48,126 nucleotides of DNA from assembly GCA_009781695.1 (NCBI GenBank), contig WQVH01000009.1, forward strand, positions 1 to 48,126, in the 5' to 3' direction. A program made the position numbers and the translations under genes. The notes beneath the pieces were generated by a model. That model did not search any database and was not told the DNA's origin. It saw only the letters and a program-made list of their open reading frames with translations. Origin of the DNA: Oscillospiraceae bacterium. Lineage in GTDB: Bacteria; Bacillota; Clostridia; Oscillospirales; Oscillospiraceae. Positions 23,019-31,951 of this stretch are shown here, one piece after another (the first letter of the stretch is position 1; every line of letters starts with the position of its first letter).

Positions 23019-24155
23019 CTAACGCGATTTGAATAGTGATTTTGAAGCATGCTTGAGTTGGTCAATAAAATAATCAATTTCCGCAATGGTGTTAAACTTT
23101 GAAAAACTCACGCGAATCGCACCGTCCACAATATCACTTTTCAAGTTCATTGCTTCAAGCACTCTGCTCTTTGCGCCCTTTTTACAGGCGGCGCTCTTAG
23201 AAACACAGATGCCCTGTGCATCTAAGAAATTCATCAGCACTTCGCTCTTGTGACCCGGAAGGGCAAGACTCAGTATGAATGGACTGTCGCCTTCGCCGAT
23301 GACCACCGCTTCGGGAATGTTGATGTTTAATCTTGAGATGGCGTGTGTTCTGAGCTGATGTACCGAATCTGTAGTATGCTTAAGCTCCGCATGTGCCAGT
23401 GCAGCAGCCACGCCAAAGCCAACAATGGCGGGTAGCGCCTCAGTTCCCGGACGTTTGCCGCGCTCTTGGCTGCCGCCCAGAAGCGCTTGCGGTAGTTTTA
23501 TATGAGGTTTGGCATACAGTGCGCCTGCACCCTTAGGGCCATGGATTTTGTGGGCGCTTATGGAGATGATGTCGGCGCCGAGGGTCTTCACACAGATGGG
23601 GATCTTGCAAAAAGCTTGCACAGCATCGGTGTGCAAGAGGGTTTTCAGACCTTTGTGCTTAATATGTGCGGCATATTCATGGATCGGATTGATTGCGCCG
23701 GTCTCGTTATTTACAAGCATGATGGAACAAAAAGCAGTGTCATCCCGGAGTGCGTCGGCAAAGGCTTCGGCTGTGATCCGTCCGGCCTCATCCGGCATGA
23801 GATATGTTGCTTCCCAGCCCATGCTTTCGAGTTTTTTGATAGATTCTAAAACAGCATCGTGCTCTATTGCTGATGTGATGATGTGCCGTTCGCTTCGTGC
23901 GGTCATATCTGCCAGGCCTAAGATGCCCCAATTGCTTGCTTCAGTGCCGCCGGATGTGAAGAAAATATGTGCCGGGTCAGCGCCCAGTACGTGAGCGATG
24001 TGTTGCCTTGCAGTCTTGAGTAGGGTTGCGGCTTGTCGACCCATATGATGCGTTGATGATGGGTTGCCGAAGTCTTCACGCATGGCAGATACCATTGCGG
24101 TGACGGCCTCGTCACGCACCATGGTTGTTGCGGCATTGTCAAAATAAACTTTCAT
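23019..24155 (-). CDS. Cysteine desulfurase (NifS/IscS family)
   Basis: This PLP enzyme removes sulfur from cysteine as a persulfide. It begins MKVYFDNAATTMVRDEAV, has the PLP lysine in SAHKIHGPKGAGALY and the active Cys loop SKSAACKKGAKSRVL. It follows mtaB and precedes mnmA, both sulfur-transfer tRNA enzymes, so it is likely the sulfur donor for them. ATG 24155 is preferred over a TTG at 24191 by homology; no strong ribosome binding site is seen, suggesting coupling to mtaB 25 bp upstream. NifS-like enzymes can also act on selenocysteine, of interest given the selenoprotein candidate. Confidence 0.95.
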   Translation of the reverse strand: MKVYFDNAATTMVRDEAVTAMVSAMREDFGNPSSTHHMGRQAATLLKTARQHIAHVLGADPAHIFFTSGGTEASNWGILGLADMTARSERHIITSAIEHDAVLESIKKLESMGWEATYLMPDEAGRITAEAFADALRDDTAFCSIMLVNNETGAINPIHEYAAHIKHKGLKTLLHTDAVQAFCKIPICVKTLGADIISISAHKIHGPKGAGALYAKPHIKLPQALLGGSQERGKRPGTEALPAIVGFGVAAALAHAELKHTTDSVHQLRTHAISRLNINIPEAVVIGEGDSPFILSLALPGHKSEVLMNFLDAQGICVSKSAACKKGAKSRVLEAMNLKSDIVDGAIRVSFSKFNTIAEIDYFIDQLKHASKSLFKSR

Positions 24156-24180
24156 GAGGGATATTCTATCGTATTTTTGG

Positions 24181-25518
24181 TTAAAATACAAGCTTCACAA
24201 TCTCACCTAGAACCATCCCATCCACAACATCCGTCACGCGCACAGGACGGATGCTGTTTTTTGCCCCGTCACCTTGGACAGCCACTTCCAGATAGTTTGC
24301 AGAATTGCCGACCCAATATCCATCTTTTTTTCGCTCAAATAAGACGTCGATGACCTGACCTATTTGACTGCGCTTAAAGGCAAGCGCATTTTTCTCAGCC
24401 AAAGCGATTGCCTGTCGTGCGCGATCCCGGCGCACGGATGGCAGTATTTGATCCGGCATGTCGTATGCGCGGGTATTGGGGCGGGGTGAAAAGGGGAATA
24501 CGTGCATGGCGGAAAATCCGACCGATGCGATAAAATGCAAGGTGTGCTCAAATTCTGCATCCGTTTCACCCGGAAAACCGACAATGAGATCAGCGGTGAT
24601 GCCGCAGTCCGGAAATAATTTCCGAAGATGCGCTATGCAATGGGCTACAGATGATGTAGTATATTTTCGCCCCATCCTGAGTAAAGTGTCATCACACCCG
24701 CTTTGGAGCGAGAGATGAAAGTGGTTGCAGAGGTTTTCTATTTGCGCAAGCGCATTACAAAAACGCTCATCAAAAACGCCCGGATCGAGTGAGCCGAGCC
24801 GGATTCGTGTATGAGGTGCAGCCTTGCTGATTGCGTAAATGACATCAATAACACTGAGGTCTGCTTCAAGATCTTTGCCATATGATGAAATCTCAATACC
24901 TGTGATGACGATTTCCTTAAAACCTTGGCTTTGAAGTGACTCTGCTTGCGAGATGGCATGATCCAAGGGCAGTGAACGCACACCGCCTCGTGCAAGTGGA
25001 ATGATACAATATGCGCAAAAGTTATCGCATCCATCCTGTACTTTCAAAAACGCACGCGTTCTCCCGGATGTACTCTTAAGCGGTAGATTTTCCAAATGAT
25101 CATATCGGTCGTTTGCGGTAAAATTGTGCGGATCATGACCACTTGAGTGAGGCGTACAATGATCGGTTTGAGCAACTAAACCCGAAATAGTCTGTTCGAT
25201 TCTCAGGGCAAATTCACGCCTGTCTCTGCTGCCGCCGACAATATCTGCGCCCAGTTTCTTCACCGCATCCGACTCTAATTGTGAAAGGCAGCCGCATACC
25301 GCGATCAGTGCATCAGGCTCCGCTTTTTTTATGCGGCGAATGGCCTGTCTGGATTTCCTTGCACTTTCAGAGGTGACAGCACAAGTATTGATGATGCACA
25401 CATTGCATCCCTCACCGAGTTTGGCAAGTTTATGTCCCATGGAAACAAGGATGCTTTCGATGGACTCGGTTTCAACTTGGTTGACCTTGCAACCGAGTGT
25501 AGTTGTGCAAAATTTCAT
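24181..25518 (-). CDS. mtaB: tRNA (t6A37) methylthiotransferase MtaB
   Basis: This radical SAM enzyme converts t6A to ms2t6A at position 37 of tRNAs. It shows the UPF0004 N-domain (TTLGCKVNQVETESI with Cys9, then INTCAVT and VCGCLSQ cysteines), the radical SAM cluster motif CDNFCAYCIIPLARGG, and a C-terminal TRAM-like domain (about 375-440). The N-terminal LGCKVNQ and the length of 445 aa point to MtaB rather than MiaB or RimO. It is part of the minus-strand run amidase-deacetylase-mtaB-desulfurase-mnmA. Confidence 0.95.
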   Translation of the reverse strand: MKFCTTTLGCKVNQVETESIESILVSMGHKLAKLGEGCNVCIINTCAVTSESARKSRQAIRRIKKAEPDALIAVCGCLSQLESDAVKKLGADIVGGSRDRREFALRIEQTISGLVAQTDHCTPHSSGHDPHNFTANDRYDHLENLPLKSTSGRTRAFLKVQDGCDNFCAYCIIPLARGGVRSLPLDHAISQAESLQSQGFKEIVITGIEISSYGKDLEADLSVIDVIYAISKAAPHTRIRLGSLDPGVFDERFCNALAQIENLCNHFHLSLQSGCDDTLLRMGRKYTTSSVAHCIAHLRKLFPDCGITADLIVGFPGETDAEFEHTLHFIASVGFSAMHVFPFSPRPNTRAYDMPDQILPSVRRDRARQAIALAEKNALAFKRSQIGQVIDVLFERKKDGYWVGNSANYLEVAVQGDGAKNSIRPVRVTDVVDGMVLGEIVKLVF

Positions 25519-25575
25519 ATGGCTATGCCTTTCGTAGAAATCTCATGCGATTTTATTGCTGCATAGAGGGCAACC

Positions 25576-26802
25576 TCAACGCCCATGTCTGTAAGTCACA
25601 CCGGGCTTAAGCGTGATATTTGAATAACACATGAGCTCTGAAACCGTGACCAATTGAAAACCACGAGCGATCAACGCCGGAACGACCCGCTGCACGGCAA
25701 GTGCTGTCGGCTCGTGAATGTCATGCATCAGAACAATATCTCTATCCCGAACCGTGTCCATGATGATGTTAAATGTGGCATCCGGACTTCTGGTCTCCCA
25801 ATCTCGCGTGTCCAGCGACCAATTGATGATAGGGAGTCCCATGTCTTCGAGCACACCTTCGACCCTTGTATTGGTTGCGCCATAAGGCGCTCGGAAAAGC
25901 GTGGGGTTTACGCCCGTAACTGTGGCAATGGCATTGTTTGTGTTTTCAACTTCCTCTATAATTCGCGCCTGTGACATTCGCGTTAAGCTCTGATGCGACC
26001 ATGCGTGACCGGCAATCTCATGCCCTGCCTCATGTGTGCGTCTGAGTGTAGCACTGTTAGAAGCGATAAGTCTTCCAAGAACAAAAAATGTGGCCGAGGC
26101 ATCATGACGATCCAGAACATCCAAAATCAAATGTGTATTTGGAATCGGCCCATCATCAAAAGTAAGGGCGATAACCGGTCTGTTCGGATCAAGGATTCGG
26201 ATGTGGCTTCCGGAACTTTGTGCGTGGGCAACCGTGTAATTAACTTGCCTGTTGCTCACACCCAAGGAGATTGAAATGCTTTGGGAAGTCCAACTGATGT
26301 CAAACTCTAAAGCATCAGCAATATCACGCAATTTGAAAAAAGTCTCGCCGCCAATGTTCAGTGTGGGTAAGGTCATGACGCGCTCATCAATCAAGATGCG
26401 TGTACTTGAAAAAGTGCCGGTGATTACATTGAGTGCCAAAGGGGACAGCTCGCCGCCAATTGAAACATACGGTGCACTGCTTCTGAGTGCAACAGCACGC
26501 CTATCAGTGTCCCATGCAACGCTGAATTGTATCGGCGTATCCGAAAGCAAGCTGGCCAAATCACGGATTCGGATATGGTTTGCGCCAAATAATTCGAAAG
26601 TATAAAAATGATGCACATGACCATTTATTCTGACTGTAGTATCTCTGCGGACTGCGACAGTGTAGGTTGGTTTTGTGCCATTGGCAGCATAAGCAGGTGC
26701 TACCATGGTGAAAATAACACAAATGGCAAGCAGCAAAAAGATTATTCGATTTGAAATTCCATTGAAAATGCTCATATTTTGATCAGTGGCCTTTTTACTC
26801 AT
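25576..26802 (-). CDS. Polysaccharide deacetylase with copper-amine-oxidase-like N-domain
   Basis: The 408-aa protein has a signal peptide or anchor (about residues 17-40, IIFLLLAICVIFTMVAPAYA). It is followed by a copper-amine-oxidase-N-like domain (about 50-185, with HIRIRDLASLLSDTPIQFSV), which in Firmicutes acts as a wall-associated module. The NodB deacetylase domain (about 210-395) has TFDDGP with the catalytic Asp pair, and HAWSHQSL as the metal-binding H-x3-H. It likely deacetylates peptidoglycan or another surface glycan. It overlaps the upstream amidase gene by 8 bases, so both envelope enzymes are made together. ATG 26802 lacks a clear ribosome binding site; ATG 26775 is an alternative. 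Confidence 0.92.
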   Translation of the reverse strand: MSKKATDQNMSIFNGISNRIIFLLLAICVIFTMVAPAYAANGTKPTYTVAVRRDTTVRINGHVHHFYTFELFGANHIRIRDLASLLSDTPIQFSVAWDTDRRAVALRSSAPYVSIGGELSPLALNVITGTFSSTRILIDERVMTLPTLNIGGETFFKLRDIADALEFDISWTSQSISISLGVSNRQVNYTVAHAQSSGSHIRILDPNRPVIALTFDDGPIPNTHLILDVLDRHDASATFFVLGRLIASNSATLRRTHEAGHEIAGHAWSHQSLTRMSQARIIEEVENTNNAIATVTGVNPTLFRAPYGATNTRVEGVLEDMGLPIINWSLDTRDWETRSPDATFNIIMDTVRDRDIVLMHDIHEPTALAVQRVVPALIARGFQLVTVSELMCYSNITLKPGVTYRHGR

Positions 26803-27805
26803 AAGATTGAAGCGGAGGATTGTTGAAATATTCGGTTATGGCTGTCAGATATGCCAGAGCGAGTCTATCCATAAAACGACTATTCATCAGTCTGGTGCGG
26901 TCGTTGTCATTGGTGTGAAATCCATTTTCGGCCAAAACCGCCGGTATATTGTGCTCACGGAGTATGAAGAAATTTCCGCTCCTCGGACCCAAGTTTTGAA
27001 ACCCAGTGCGTTCAATGTGCGCCAGCAGTATCGTTGCAAAATCATGACTGCGCGCTTCGTGAGCAAATCCTCCAAAGTAATGACGGGTATTGGTGTGCGC
27101 ATTTGAGATGTGATATGCTGTCGCGCCATGCATTCTTGTGTTGATTGGGCGGTGTGTGGCGTTGGAGTGCAGCGATATCACAAGGAAGTTTTCGGCGATT
27201 AGCGGGTCGTTTTGCAACTCGAATATCTGTCTGAGATAAGGGTGGGCTGTTCGATTGGCATCAAAGGGGGTGTTTTTTAGACGTGTGGCATTGTCATCCG
27301 GGTTATCAATGATGGTTTGCATGATGCCGATCAGTCTTTTGATTTTATAGGTGGTGTCTAAATCGGTGTGTTCTGCCTCGGAAGCGGTGTCAAGCGTTTG
27401 TTCTGAGTTTGCATTTGCTGTATCTTTTTCAGTTTGTAATGTAAATTTGAGATGTGCTTCGAGCAGTGCTTCAAGTGCCCAGATATTGATCATTGCCGTA
27501 CGTGCCGGGAGTGTTACATTTTCGCCGGTTGATCTGGTCATGAGTACCGTTGCGCCTTGGGCTTCCAGGAGTGGTTTGATGCGCAATGCCAAGTTAAGCA
27601 TGGCGACTTGTTCATTGTATCCTCTGAATATATTGGTGCTGCCAATGCCGTGTCCGGGGTCGAGTATGATGACTCTTCCGGATAGGTTGGGTACATGTGT
27701 GTTGGCGTGAGCTGAATTTGTATCTGCAAAGATGTATGGTGTGGCAAGCGAAATGATTGTTAGCAACACCAGTGTCAGTGCAGCTTTTTTTAAGTGCATA
27801 AACAA
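26795..27805 (-). CDS. N-acetylmuramoyl-L-alanine amidase (Amidase_3)
   Basis: The 336-aa exported enzyme cleaves the peptide from the glycan of peptidoglycan. A signal peptide (1-28) precedes the Amidase_3 domain, with the zinc ligands in LDPGHG (His near 53), Glu in GYNEQVAMLNLALRI, and His in VISLHSNAT; the catalytic Glu is in AVLAENGF. An acidic insertion of roughly 60 residues (Thr/Ala/Glu-rich, about 122-185) enlarges the domain compared with CwlC-type amidases. AGAGGAGA precedes ATG 27805. It heads the minus-strand operon and has a strong promoter with an operator-like palindrome. Confidence 0.93.
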   Translation of the reverse strand: MFMHLKKAALTLVLLTIISLATPYIFADTNSAHANTHVPNLSGRVIILDPGHGIGSTNIFRGYNEQVAMLNLALRIKPLLEAQGATVLMTRSTGENVTLPARTAMINIWALEALLEAHLKFTLQTEKDTANANSEQTLDTASEAEHTDLDTTYKIKRLIGIMQTIIDNPDDNATRLKNTPFDANRTAHPYLRQIFELQNDPLIAENFLVISLHSNATHRPINTRMHGATAYHISNAHTNTRHYFGGFAHEARSHDFATILLAHIERTGFQNLGPRSGNFFILREHNIPAVLAENGFHTNDNDRTRLMNSRFMDRLALAYLTAITEYFNNPPLQSYE

Positions 27806-27844
27806 GTATCTCCTCTAAATACATCGCACCGGGTATCATACCGG

Positions 27845-27904
27845 TACATCGTATTCTAAATACGATGTATTAGTACAAATAGCATGAAGCAAGGCATTTG
27901 TCAA
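27845..27904 (-). promoter_or_regulatory. Promoter with perfect palindromic operator, amidase operon
   Basis: Reading the minus strand, TTGACA (27904-27899) and TATTTG (27881-27876) are 17 bp apart. Just downstream, around the expected transcription start, lies a perfect inverted repeat TACATCGTAT (27845-27854) and ATACGATGTA (27860-27869). A further TACATCG at 27820-27826 and an ACCGG/CCGGT pair (27828-27845) follow in the leader. A repressor bound here would block initiation of the wall-hydrolase operon. Confidence 0.65.
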
Positions 27905-27998
27905 TAAAATCCATGCACATGTTTTTTTGTAATCTGAAAAGTGGTTAGTAGAAGGTTAACATAACGCCGATGCAAAGCGGACTATTTCAATAGCGCTC

Positions 27999-28027
27999 TT
28001 GACATAGCCGCATTACCCCGATAAGAT
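27999..28027 (+). promoter_or_regulatory. Sigma-A-type promoter of plsC-like gene
   Basis: TTGACA (27999-28004), a 17-bp spacer and TAAGAT (28022-28027) lie 57 bp before the acyltransferase ATG. It is divergent from the amidase promoter about 95 bp away. Confidence 0.75.
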
Positions 28028-28083
28028 GTAGACAAACAATCAAGTGCAACAACTGGAAGACCAGCAATAACCGTGAGGAACCC

Positions 28084-29232
28084 ATGAAAAACTTAGCTTG
28101 GCACAAATGTGTATTTACACTTACCCGGGCGATCGTCAAGCCCATTATAAAACATAAGATGAAATACGAATATCAAAGATATCCAATGCCGGATAAGCCC
28201 TGCCTCATACTCGCAAACCATACCACAGACCTAGACCCGGCGCTTGTGAGTTTGGGCATTTCCAAACATTGTTATTTTCTGGCTAGTGAACATGCCTTTC
28301 GCGCAGGGTTTGGGTCTCGGGTTCTCAAAATGCTCTATGACCCTATTGCGTTTAACAAAGTCAGAACGGACATCTCAGCGATAAAACAGATGATTTTTCG
28401 AATGAAAAACGGTGCCAATATCTGCCTTTTCCCCGAAGGAAATAGGACATTTACAGGTGCAACGATGCCATTTGCACTGTCGGTCACAAAACTGGCCAAA
28501 GCAAGCGGTGCAGACATCATCACATTTCGTATCGAAGGGGGATACCTGACCTCTCCGCGATGGTCCAAAACCATGCGCAAAGGAAAAATGTTCGGGCGTG
28601 TAGTCAGGCATATTACCCAAGCGGAACTCGCCGATATGACGGAAGAACAAGTGCTCAAAGCGATAAGCACAGACATTTATGAAGATGCATATGTGCAGCA
28701 AGGTACGCAGCCGATCCATTATTGCGGAAAGCGTTTGGCGGAACATATTGAAACTGCACTTTTTCTCTGTCCGCAATGTGAAGGCATAGGGACATTAAAA
28801 TCAAAAGGCAATCAGTTCTACTGTGACTGCGGACTTGCAGGTCTATACACTGAGACCGGACATCTCGAAGGGGACGATCTGCCATTTTCCCAAACTACTG
28901 ATTGGGGTATATGGCAAAGTGCGCATCTTGCAAGCGTGATAGACAATATAGACGATCGCCCTATCTGTTCCGATACAGGGCAGGCACTTTACAAAGTACA
29001 TCATGCATCCGGTAAGGTACTTGTCGGAAAGGGCGATATCTCAATCAACCATGATGCTTTGCATTGCTGCGGTATGGTATTTCCGTTGGAAAATATCATG
29101 AAATTTGCTGTAGTTGGGCAGATGACACTGCTGTTTGCGGAAAAGCAAGGCGATATGTACGAAGTCAGAAGCCAGACTTTTCGCAGTGCTCTGAAATACA
29201 AGGAAATATTTAGAGTGTTGACCAAACGGTAA
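28084..29232 (+). CDS. PlsC-type acyltransferase with C-terminal zinc ribbon
   Basis: The N-terminal half is a 1-acylglycerol-3-phosphate O-acyltransferase-like domain: NHTTDLDP (H-x4-D motif), LFPEGNRTFTG (substrate-binding EGNR) and a basic membrane-contact segment near the N-terminus. Plain PlsC proteins are 200-250 aa. Here 382 aa include a four-Cys zinc ribbon (CPQC...CDC, about 228-254) and a further C-terminal region that looks like a beta-rich PH-like domain. This architecture is found in Clostridia, but its exact substrate is not known to me. GTGAGGA precedes ATG 28084. It is transcribed from its own promoter. Confidence 0.88.
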   Translation: MKNLAWHKCVFTLTRAIVKPIIKHKMKYEYQRYPMPDKPCLILANHTTDLDPALVSLGISKHCYFLASEHAFRAGFGSRVLKMLYDPIAFNKVRTDISAIKQMIFRMKNGANICLFPEGNRTFTGATMPFALSVTKLAKASGADIITFRIEGGYLTSPRWSKTMRKGKMFGRVVRHITQAELADMTEEQVLKAISTDIYEDAYVQQGTQPIHYCGKRLAEHIETALFLCPQCEGIGTLKSKGNQFYCDCGLAGLYTETGHLEGDDLPFSQTTDWGIWQSAHLASVIDNIDDRPICSDTGQALYKVHHASGKVLVGKGDISINHDALHCCGMVFPLENIMKFAVVGQMTLLFAEKQGDMYEVRSQTFRSALKYKEIFRVLTKR

Positions 29233-29287
29233 GTATGTAGTATAACTATATCCCTAACGCATGTTTCACTGAGAGGAATAAAAAATA

Positions 29288-30706
29288 ATGTCAACGGGTA
29301 TGCATTTTTGGGATATTGAAGTTTGGACATTTATCATAGAATTTGCTGTTTTGTTGGGCGGTATGGTGTTTGCCAATATGCTGCGCCGAAAAATAAAGAT
29401 TTTTCGAGATTCACTGATACCCAGCTCCGTTGTCGGTGGTTTTTTAGTTTTGGCGGTCAGTTCGGCACTCAAAACGATTGATGTGCAGGTATTTCAGGTG
29501 TTTACGCTTGAAATACTGACTTATCATGGTTTGGGATTGGCATTTGTTGCTTTAGCGCTCAAGACTGAGGATCGGATTAAAAGCAAGAAAGCCAATAAAG
29601 ATGTTTTTAACACCGGGATAACTGTCGTATCTACGTATTTGATACATGGTGTCGTGGGTCTTGGGATAACGCTTGGGCTTTCATATGTGTTGGGCAATTG
29701 GGCAGCGGGCGGAATGCTGCTCCCCATGGGTCTTGGTCAAGGGCCGGGTCAGGCATATAATTGGGGGAACATATATCAAACCGCAACGGATTACCCTCCA
29801 TTTTATGGTGGAGTCAGCTTTGGACTAGGTATCGCTGCGATGGGCTTTGTAGCATCCGGAATCGGTGGCGTTATTTATTTAAACATTATGAAGGCCAGAG
29901 GGCGAATCAAAACGGCGCAGTTTGATCCGGATGTTGCCAGTGAAGATACAGTTGAGCTGATTACTCGAAAAGATGAAATCGGAATGACAGAATCGCTGGA
30001 CAAAATGACGGTTCAAATTGGTTTGGTTGTTTTGACATATATTGCGGCATTTATGCTCATGTACACCGTTTCGCTTGGCCTGAACCACCTTGGTGGTATG
30101 GCTTCCGGTACGATAATGCCTATCATTTGGGGATTTAATTTCCTGATTGGTACATTGTGTGCGATTTTGCTGAAAATCGTTTTGGGGTATTGCCGGAAAA
30201 AGAAAATCGTCAATCGTGAATATCGCAATAATTTTATGTTAAACCGCATAGCCGGTTTCATGTTTGATCTGATGGTTGTGGCTTCAATTGCGGCTATTGA
30301 TCTTTCTGCATTTAGTGAGCGTTCGTTCTGGGTGCCATTGCTCCTGCTCTGTGTTGGGGGCGCACTTGCAACCTATTTCTATATCAAGATTGTCTCAAGA
30401 AGGATTTTTCCGGAATATAAAGATGAGTCTTTTCTTGCGCTCTATGGCATGTTGACCGGCACGGTGAGTACGGGCATCATATTGCTTAGAGAGGTAGATC
30501 CCACATTTAAAACTCCGGCTGCAAAAAATCTCGTATATCAACAGCTGTGGGCGATCGTTTTCGGATTTCCCATGCTCTTGCTCATGGGCATAGCGCCCAG
30601 AAGCATGAGGATGACGTGGTTGTCGCTCATTGCAATGATCGTTTTACTTGCTGCGATGATTTTACTGTTGTTCCGCAATTACATTTTTAAAAGAAAAAAA
30701 GCATAA
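29288..30706 (+). CDS. Sodium/glutamate symporter-like (GltS/ESS family) carrier
   Basis: This 472-aa protein has about 12 hydrophobic segments and two family-typical re-entrant regions: SLIPSSVVGGFLVLAV near residue 40 and GLGQGPGQAYNWGNIYQTA near 152, plus GMLTGTVSTGIILLREVDP in the second half. These match the glutamate:sodium symporter superfamily, although the sequence is longer and diverged from classical GltS. The substrate could be another carboxylate. GAGAGGAATAAAAA precedes the ATG. It directly precedes the mrp antiporter operon (17 bp gap), and a sodium symporter next to a sodium antiporter makes physiological sense. Confidence 0.85.
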   Translation: MSTGMHFWDIEVWTFIIEFAVLLGGMVFANMLRRKIKIFRDSLIPSSVVGGFLVLAVSSALKTIDVQVFQVFTLEILTYHGLGLAFVALALKTEDRIKSKKANKDVFNTGITVVSTYLIHGVVGLGITLGLSYVLGNWAAGGMLLPMGLGQGPGQAYNWGNIYQTATDYPPFYGGVSFGLGIAAMGFVASGIGGVIYLNIMKARGRIKTAQFDPDVASEDTVELITRKDEIGMTESLDKMTVQIGLVVLTYIAAFMLMYTVSLGLNHLGGMASGTIMPIIWGFNFLIGTLCAILLKIVLGYCRKKKIVNREYRNNFMLNRIAGFMFDLMVVASIAAIDLSAFSERSFWVPLLLLCVGGALATYFYIKIVSRRIFPEYKDESFLALYGMLTGTVSTGIILLREVDPTFKTPAAKNLVYQQLWAIVFGFPMLLLMGIAPRSMRMTWLSLIAMIVLLAAMILLLFRNYIFKRKKA

Positions 30707-30723
30707 AAGCATAGGGGTATGTT

Positions 30724-31227
30724 ATGAAACGCAATTTTATATACTTGGTGATTGTGTTTACTATAATTTGGATTATATTAAAAGAAGAAATCACGCTATC
30801 AACGATTCTGATTGGACTTGCGATCAGTGTTGTCTGTGTGGTTTTTTGTCGAAAATTTTTGCCGCTGGACTATATTTCCGGGGTGAATTATTTTAAGCTT
30901 TTCATATATATTTTTTATGTGTTTGGACAGATGTATGTAGGGGCAGTTTTTGCAATAAAGTTGGTTTTAACAGGTGCGAAGGCGGATGTAGTTAAAATAA
31001 GTACAGATATTTCCAATGATTTTTTAAGAGTCATGTTGGCAAATTCCATAACGCTTGTTCCGGGGTCTGTAACGCTTGAACTCAAGGATGATTCAATCAC
31101 GGTGCTGTTATTGCATGAGAAGACCTGGGGATTGATGGAGTTGGCCAATGCCAGCGATCGGGTAAAAGGCGGTCTGGAAGATAAGCTCATAAAGGTGCAA
31201 AAGAGTCAAAGGCCGGATACTGAATAA
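30724..31227 (+). CDS. mrpE: Mrp-type Na+/H+ antiporter subunit E
   Basis: This 167-aa membrane protein has two to three N-terminal helices (about 3-20, 25-45 and 55-80), followed by the conserved MrpE region with MLANSITLVPGSVTLELKDDSITVLLLH. MrpE/MbhA is a small subunit needed for assembly of the multisubunit cation/proton antiporter. It is the first of six mrp-like genes and lies 17 bp after the symporter gene. A gap of 102 bp separates it from mrpF. Confidence 0.92.
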   Translation: MKRNFIYLVIVFTIIWIILKEEITLSTILIGLAISVVCVVFCRKFLPLDYISGVNYFKLFIYIFYVFGQMYVGAVFAIKLVLTGAKADVVKISTDISNDFLRVMLANSITLVPGSVTLELKDDSITVLLLHEKTWGLMELANASDRVKGGLEDKLIKVQKSQRPDTE

Positions 31228-31329
31228 GTGGTGCATCAGGCCTATTTGCGGATTATATATTTTGAAAGTCAGGATAAGTTGCGATAAGCTGCGACAAGTT
31301 TTAAGTGTGTTTGAGAGGATGGGGGAAGT

Positions 31330-31584
31330 ATGTTTGCGGTTTGGATTTTGCTTGCATTTATGTTCCTTTATATCATTAGGACTGTACAAGGGCCGACGAT
31401 TTGGGATCGCTTGCTTGGGATGAGTCTTATATCGGTCAAGGTGATCATCTTAATTGTTGCGTATGCATCGTTTAGTAATAGAGGATATTTATTGGATTAT
31501 GCACTCATATATGCGCTGTTTGGCTTTATCAGCTTGATTTTCATCGCATTTTTTATTTTGGACAGAACGAGAGGGAATAAGTGA
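31330..31584 (+). CDS. mrpF: Mrp antiporter subunit F
   Basis: This 84-aa protein has three membrane helices. The sequence RTVQGPTIWDRLLGMSLISVKVIILIV carries the MrpF/MnhF pattern (R-x-x-x-GPT-x-x-DR), and DYALIYALFGFISLIFIAFFI completes the fold. GGGGGA is placed before ATG 31330. The stop is TGA, overlapping the mrpG ATG by 4 bases. Confidence 0.92.
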   Translation: MFAVWILLAFMFLYIIRTVQGPTIWDRLLGMSLISVKVIILIVAYASFSNRGYLLDYALIYALFGFISLIFIAFFILDRTRGNK

Positions 31585-31898
31585 TGGAGCTTTTGGGCAA
31601 TATTGTAATAGTTATTGGTTTGGTTTTTATGGCGTTTGGTGCGTTGGGGCTCTACAAATTTAAGGATTTTTATTTGCGTTTGTTAGTGCTTGCCAAAATT
31701 GATACGGTTGGGGCAATAACTTTTATGGTTGGTATCATTATTAGGCATGGGTTTAGTTTTTTTTCGCTCAAGGTGCTGCTGATTATTGTGTTGTTCCTCA
31801 TCTTAAACCCTTTGACGGCACATATTATTGCGCGGGCGGCTTATTTGAGTATTGAGGGGATAGATGAGGAGTCTGATGATGGTACAGGTGGAAGATGA
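31581..31898 (+). CDS. mrpG: Mrp antiporter subunit G
   Basis: This 105-aa protein has three membrane helices and the MrpG pattern GALGLYKFKDFYLRLLVLAKIDTVG (the usual form is G-L-x-R-x-P-D-x-Y-x-R-x-H-A-x-x-K). Some typical positions differ: Lys-Phe replaces Arg-Phe-Pro and Leu replaces His. A polar acidic tail follows. The start overlaps mrpF (ATGA). It forms part of the small-subunit module of the antiporter. Confidence 0.9.
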   Translation: MMELLGNIVIVIGLVFMAFGALGLYKFKDFYLRLLVLAKIDTVGAITFMVGIIIRHGFSFFSLKVLLIIVLFLILNPLTAHIIARAAYLSIEGIDEESDDGTGGR

Positions 31899-31951
31899 TA
31901 TGTTGTACTGTGCAATAACTACTAATATCGCAGGTTAAAAGGGTGTCGGTC

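Noticed and set aside
27806-28083. Replication origin at the strand switch
   Set aside because: Gene direction flips here, but no DnaA boxes are present; the gap is explained by two divergent promoters and an operator.
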